Source of the DNA: a virus
Length of the DNA stretch: 47,152 nucleotides
IMG/VR virus record: IMGVR_UViG_3300044712_001751
Coordinates: 1 to 47,152 of that record
Strand: one strand, 5' to 3'
Numbering within the stretch: the first letter of the stretch is position 1; the number at the start of each line of letters is the position of its first letter. This document shows positions 47,059 to 47,152 of the stretch, piece after piece. Below the pieces are notes generated by a model. It worked only from the letters and a program-made list of their open reading frames with translations. It made no database searches and was not told the DNA's origin. Both the position numbers and the translations under genes were made by a program.

Positions 47059-47152
47059 ACCACGAAGAGCACGAAGGACACGAAGGAGAACCGCATGTGC
47101 GATGACGGCATGTCGAAAAAGGAACGCAGCTTCGAACCGATCCGGTTGCTGG
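47026..47152. repeat. terminal redundancy, right copy
   Basis: Identical to 1-127. It includes bases 47095-47152, the first 58 bases of the gene annotated at 70-294. Confidence 0.93.

Overview
The window is one closed circular genome of about 47,025 bp. Its first 127 bases are repeated exactly as its last 127 (1-127 = 47026-47152), the redundancy left when a circular molecule is assembled. It is GC-rich with tightly packed genes, mostly on the + strand. The gene content is that of a temperate, lambda-like tailed phage (long non-contractile tail). The host is probably an uncultured Planctomycetota or related PVC-group bacterium. That is an inference from the families of dispersed 7-8 bp-period repeats between the genes and from a Flp-type pilin; nothing in the window proves it.

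Layout. (1) 0-6.3 kb: small unknown genes, a DUF5131 (phage Gp37/Gp68) protein, a double-HTH zinc protein, a C5-cytosine methyltransferase broken near its end by a one-base frameshift, and a probable replication or DNA-binding protein. (2) 6.3-18.3 kb, packaging and head: candidate packaging site, terminase small subunit, RuvC-like nuclease, a heptose-1-phosphate adenylyltransferase/HAD fusion, terminase large subunit (GpA type), a C2H2 zinc-finger protein, gpW-like protein, portal, S49 protease with a nested scaffold, two tandem decoration proteins and the major capsid protein. (3) 18.4-29.6 kb, tail: connector, gpZ-like, gpU-like, tail tube, G/GT chaperones with a canonical A AAA AAC slippery site, tape measure, two LamG proteins, an L-like Fe-S protein and a J-like tail-tip protein with a small duplicate of its C-terminus. 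(4) 29.7-33.1 kb: methyltransferase and two glycosyltransferase genes, ended by a strong hairpin. (5) 33.1-38.4 kb: small genes, two or three minus-strand genes including the Flp pilin and a ribbon-helix-helix-like regulator, a compact set of promoters and operators, and an initiator-like tRNA(CAU). (6) 38.6-40.5 kb: tyrosine integrase, a 44-bp tRNA 3'-half that is the likely attP, and an ORF-free stretch with four hairpins. (7) 40.5-47.1 kb: small zinc-ribbon proteins, a phage metallopeptidase, a Dam-type methyltransferase, a lipoprotein-like coiled-coil protein, a radical SAM enzyme, an ASCH-domain protein and a zinc-ribbon protein.

The most unusual theme is that seven virion proteins carry long serine tracts, as tails or linkers, encoded by mixed codons. 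The same genome encodes an ADP-heptose-type adenylyltransferase domain, two GT9-like (heptosyltransferase family) domains, a GT4-like domain and a sugar-type methyltransferase. I propose a phage-encoded system that glycosylates its own serine-rich virion proteins, possibly with heptose; this is inference. A second theme is that families of short dispersed repeats sit directly before start codons, supply the Shine-Dalgarno sequence, and in several genes have been translated in frame. No endolysin, DNA polymerase or helicase could be recognised.
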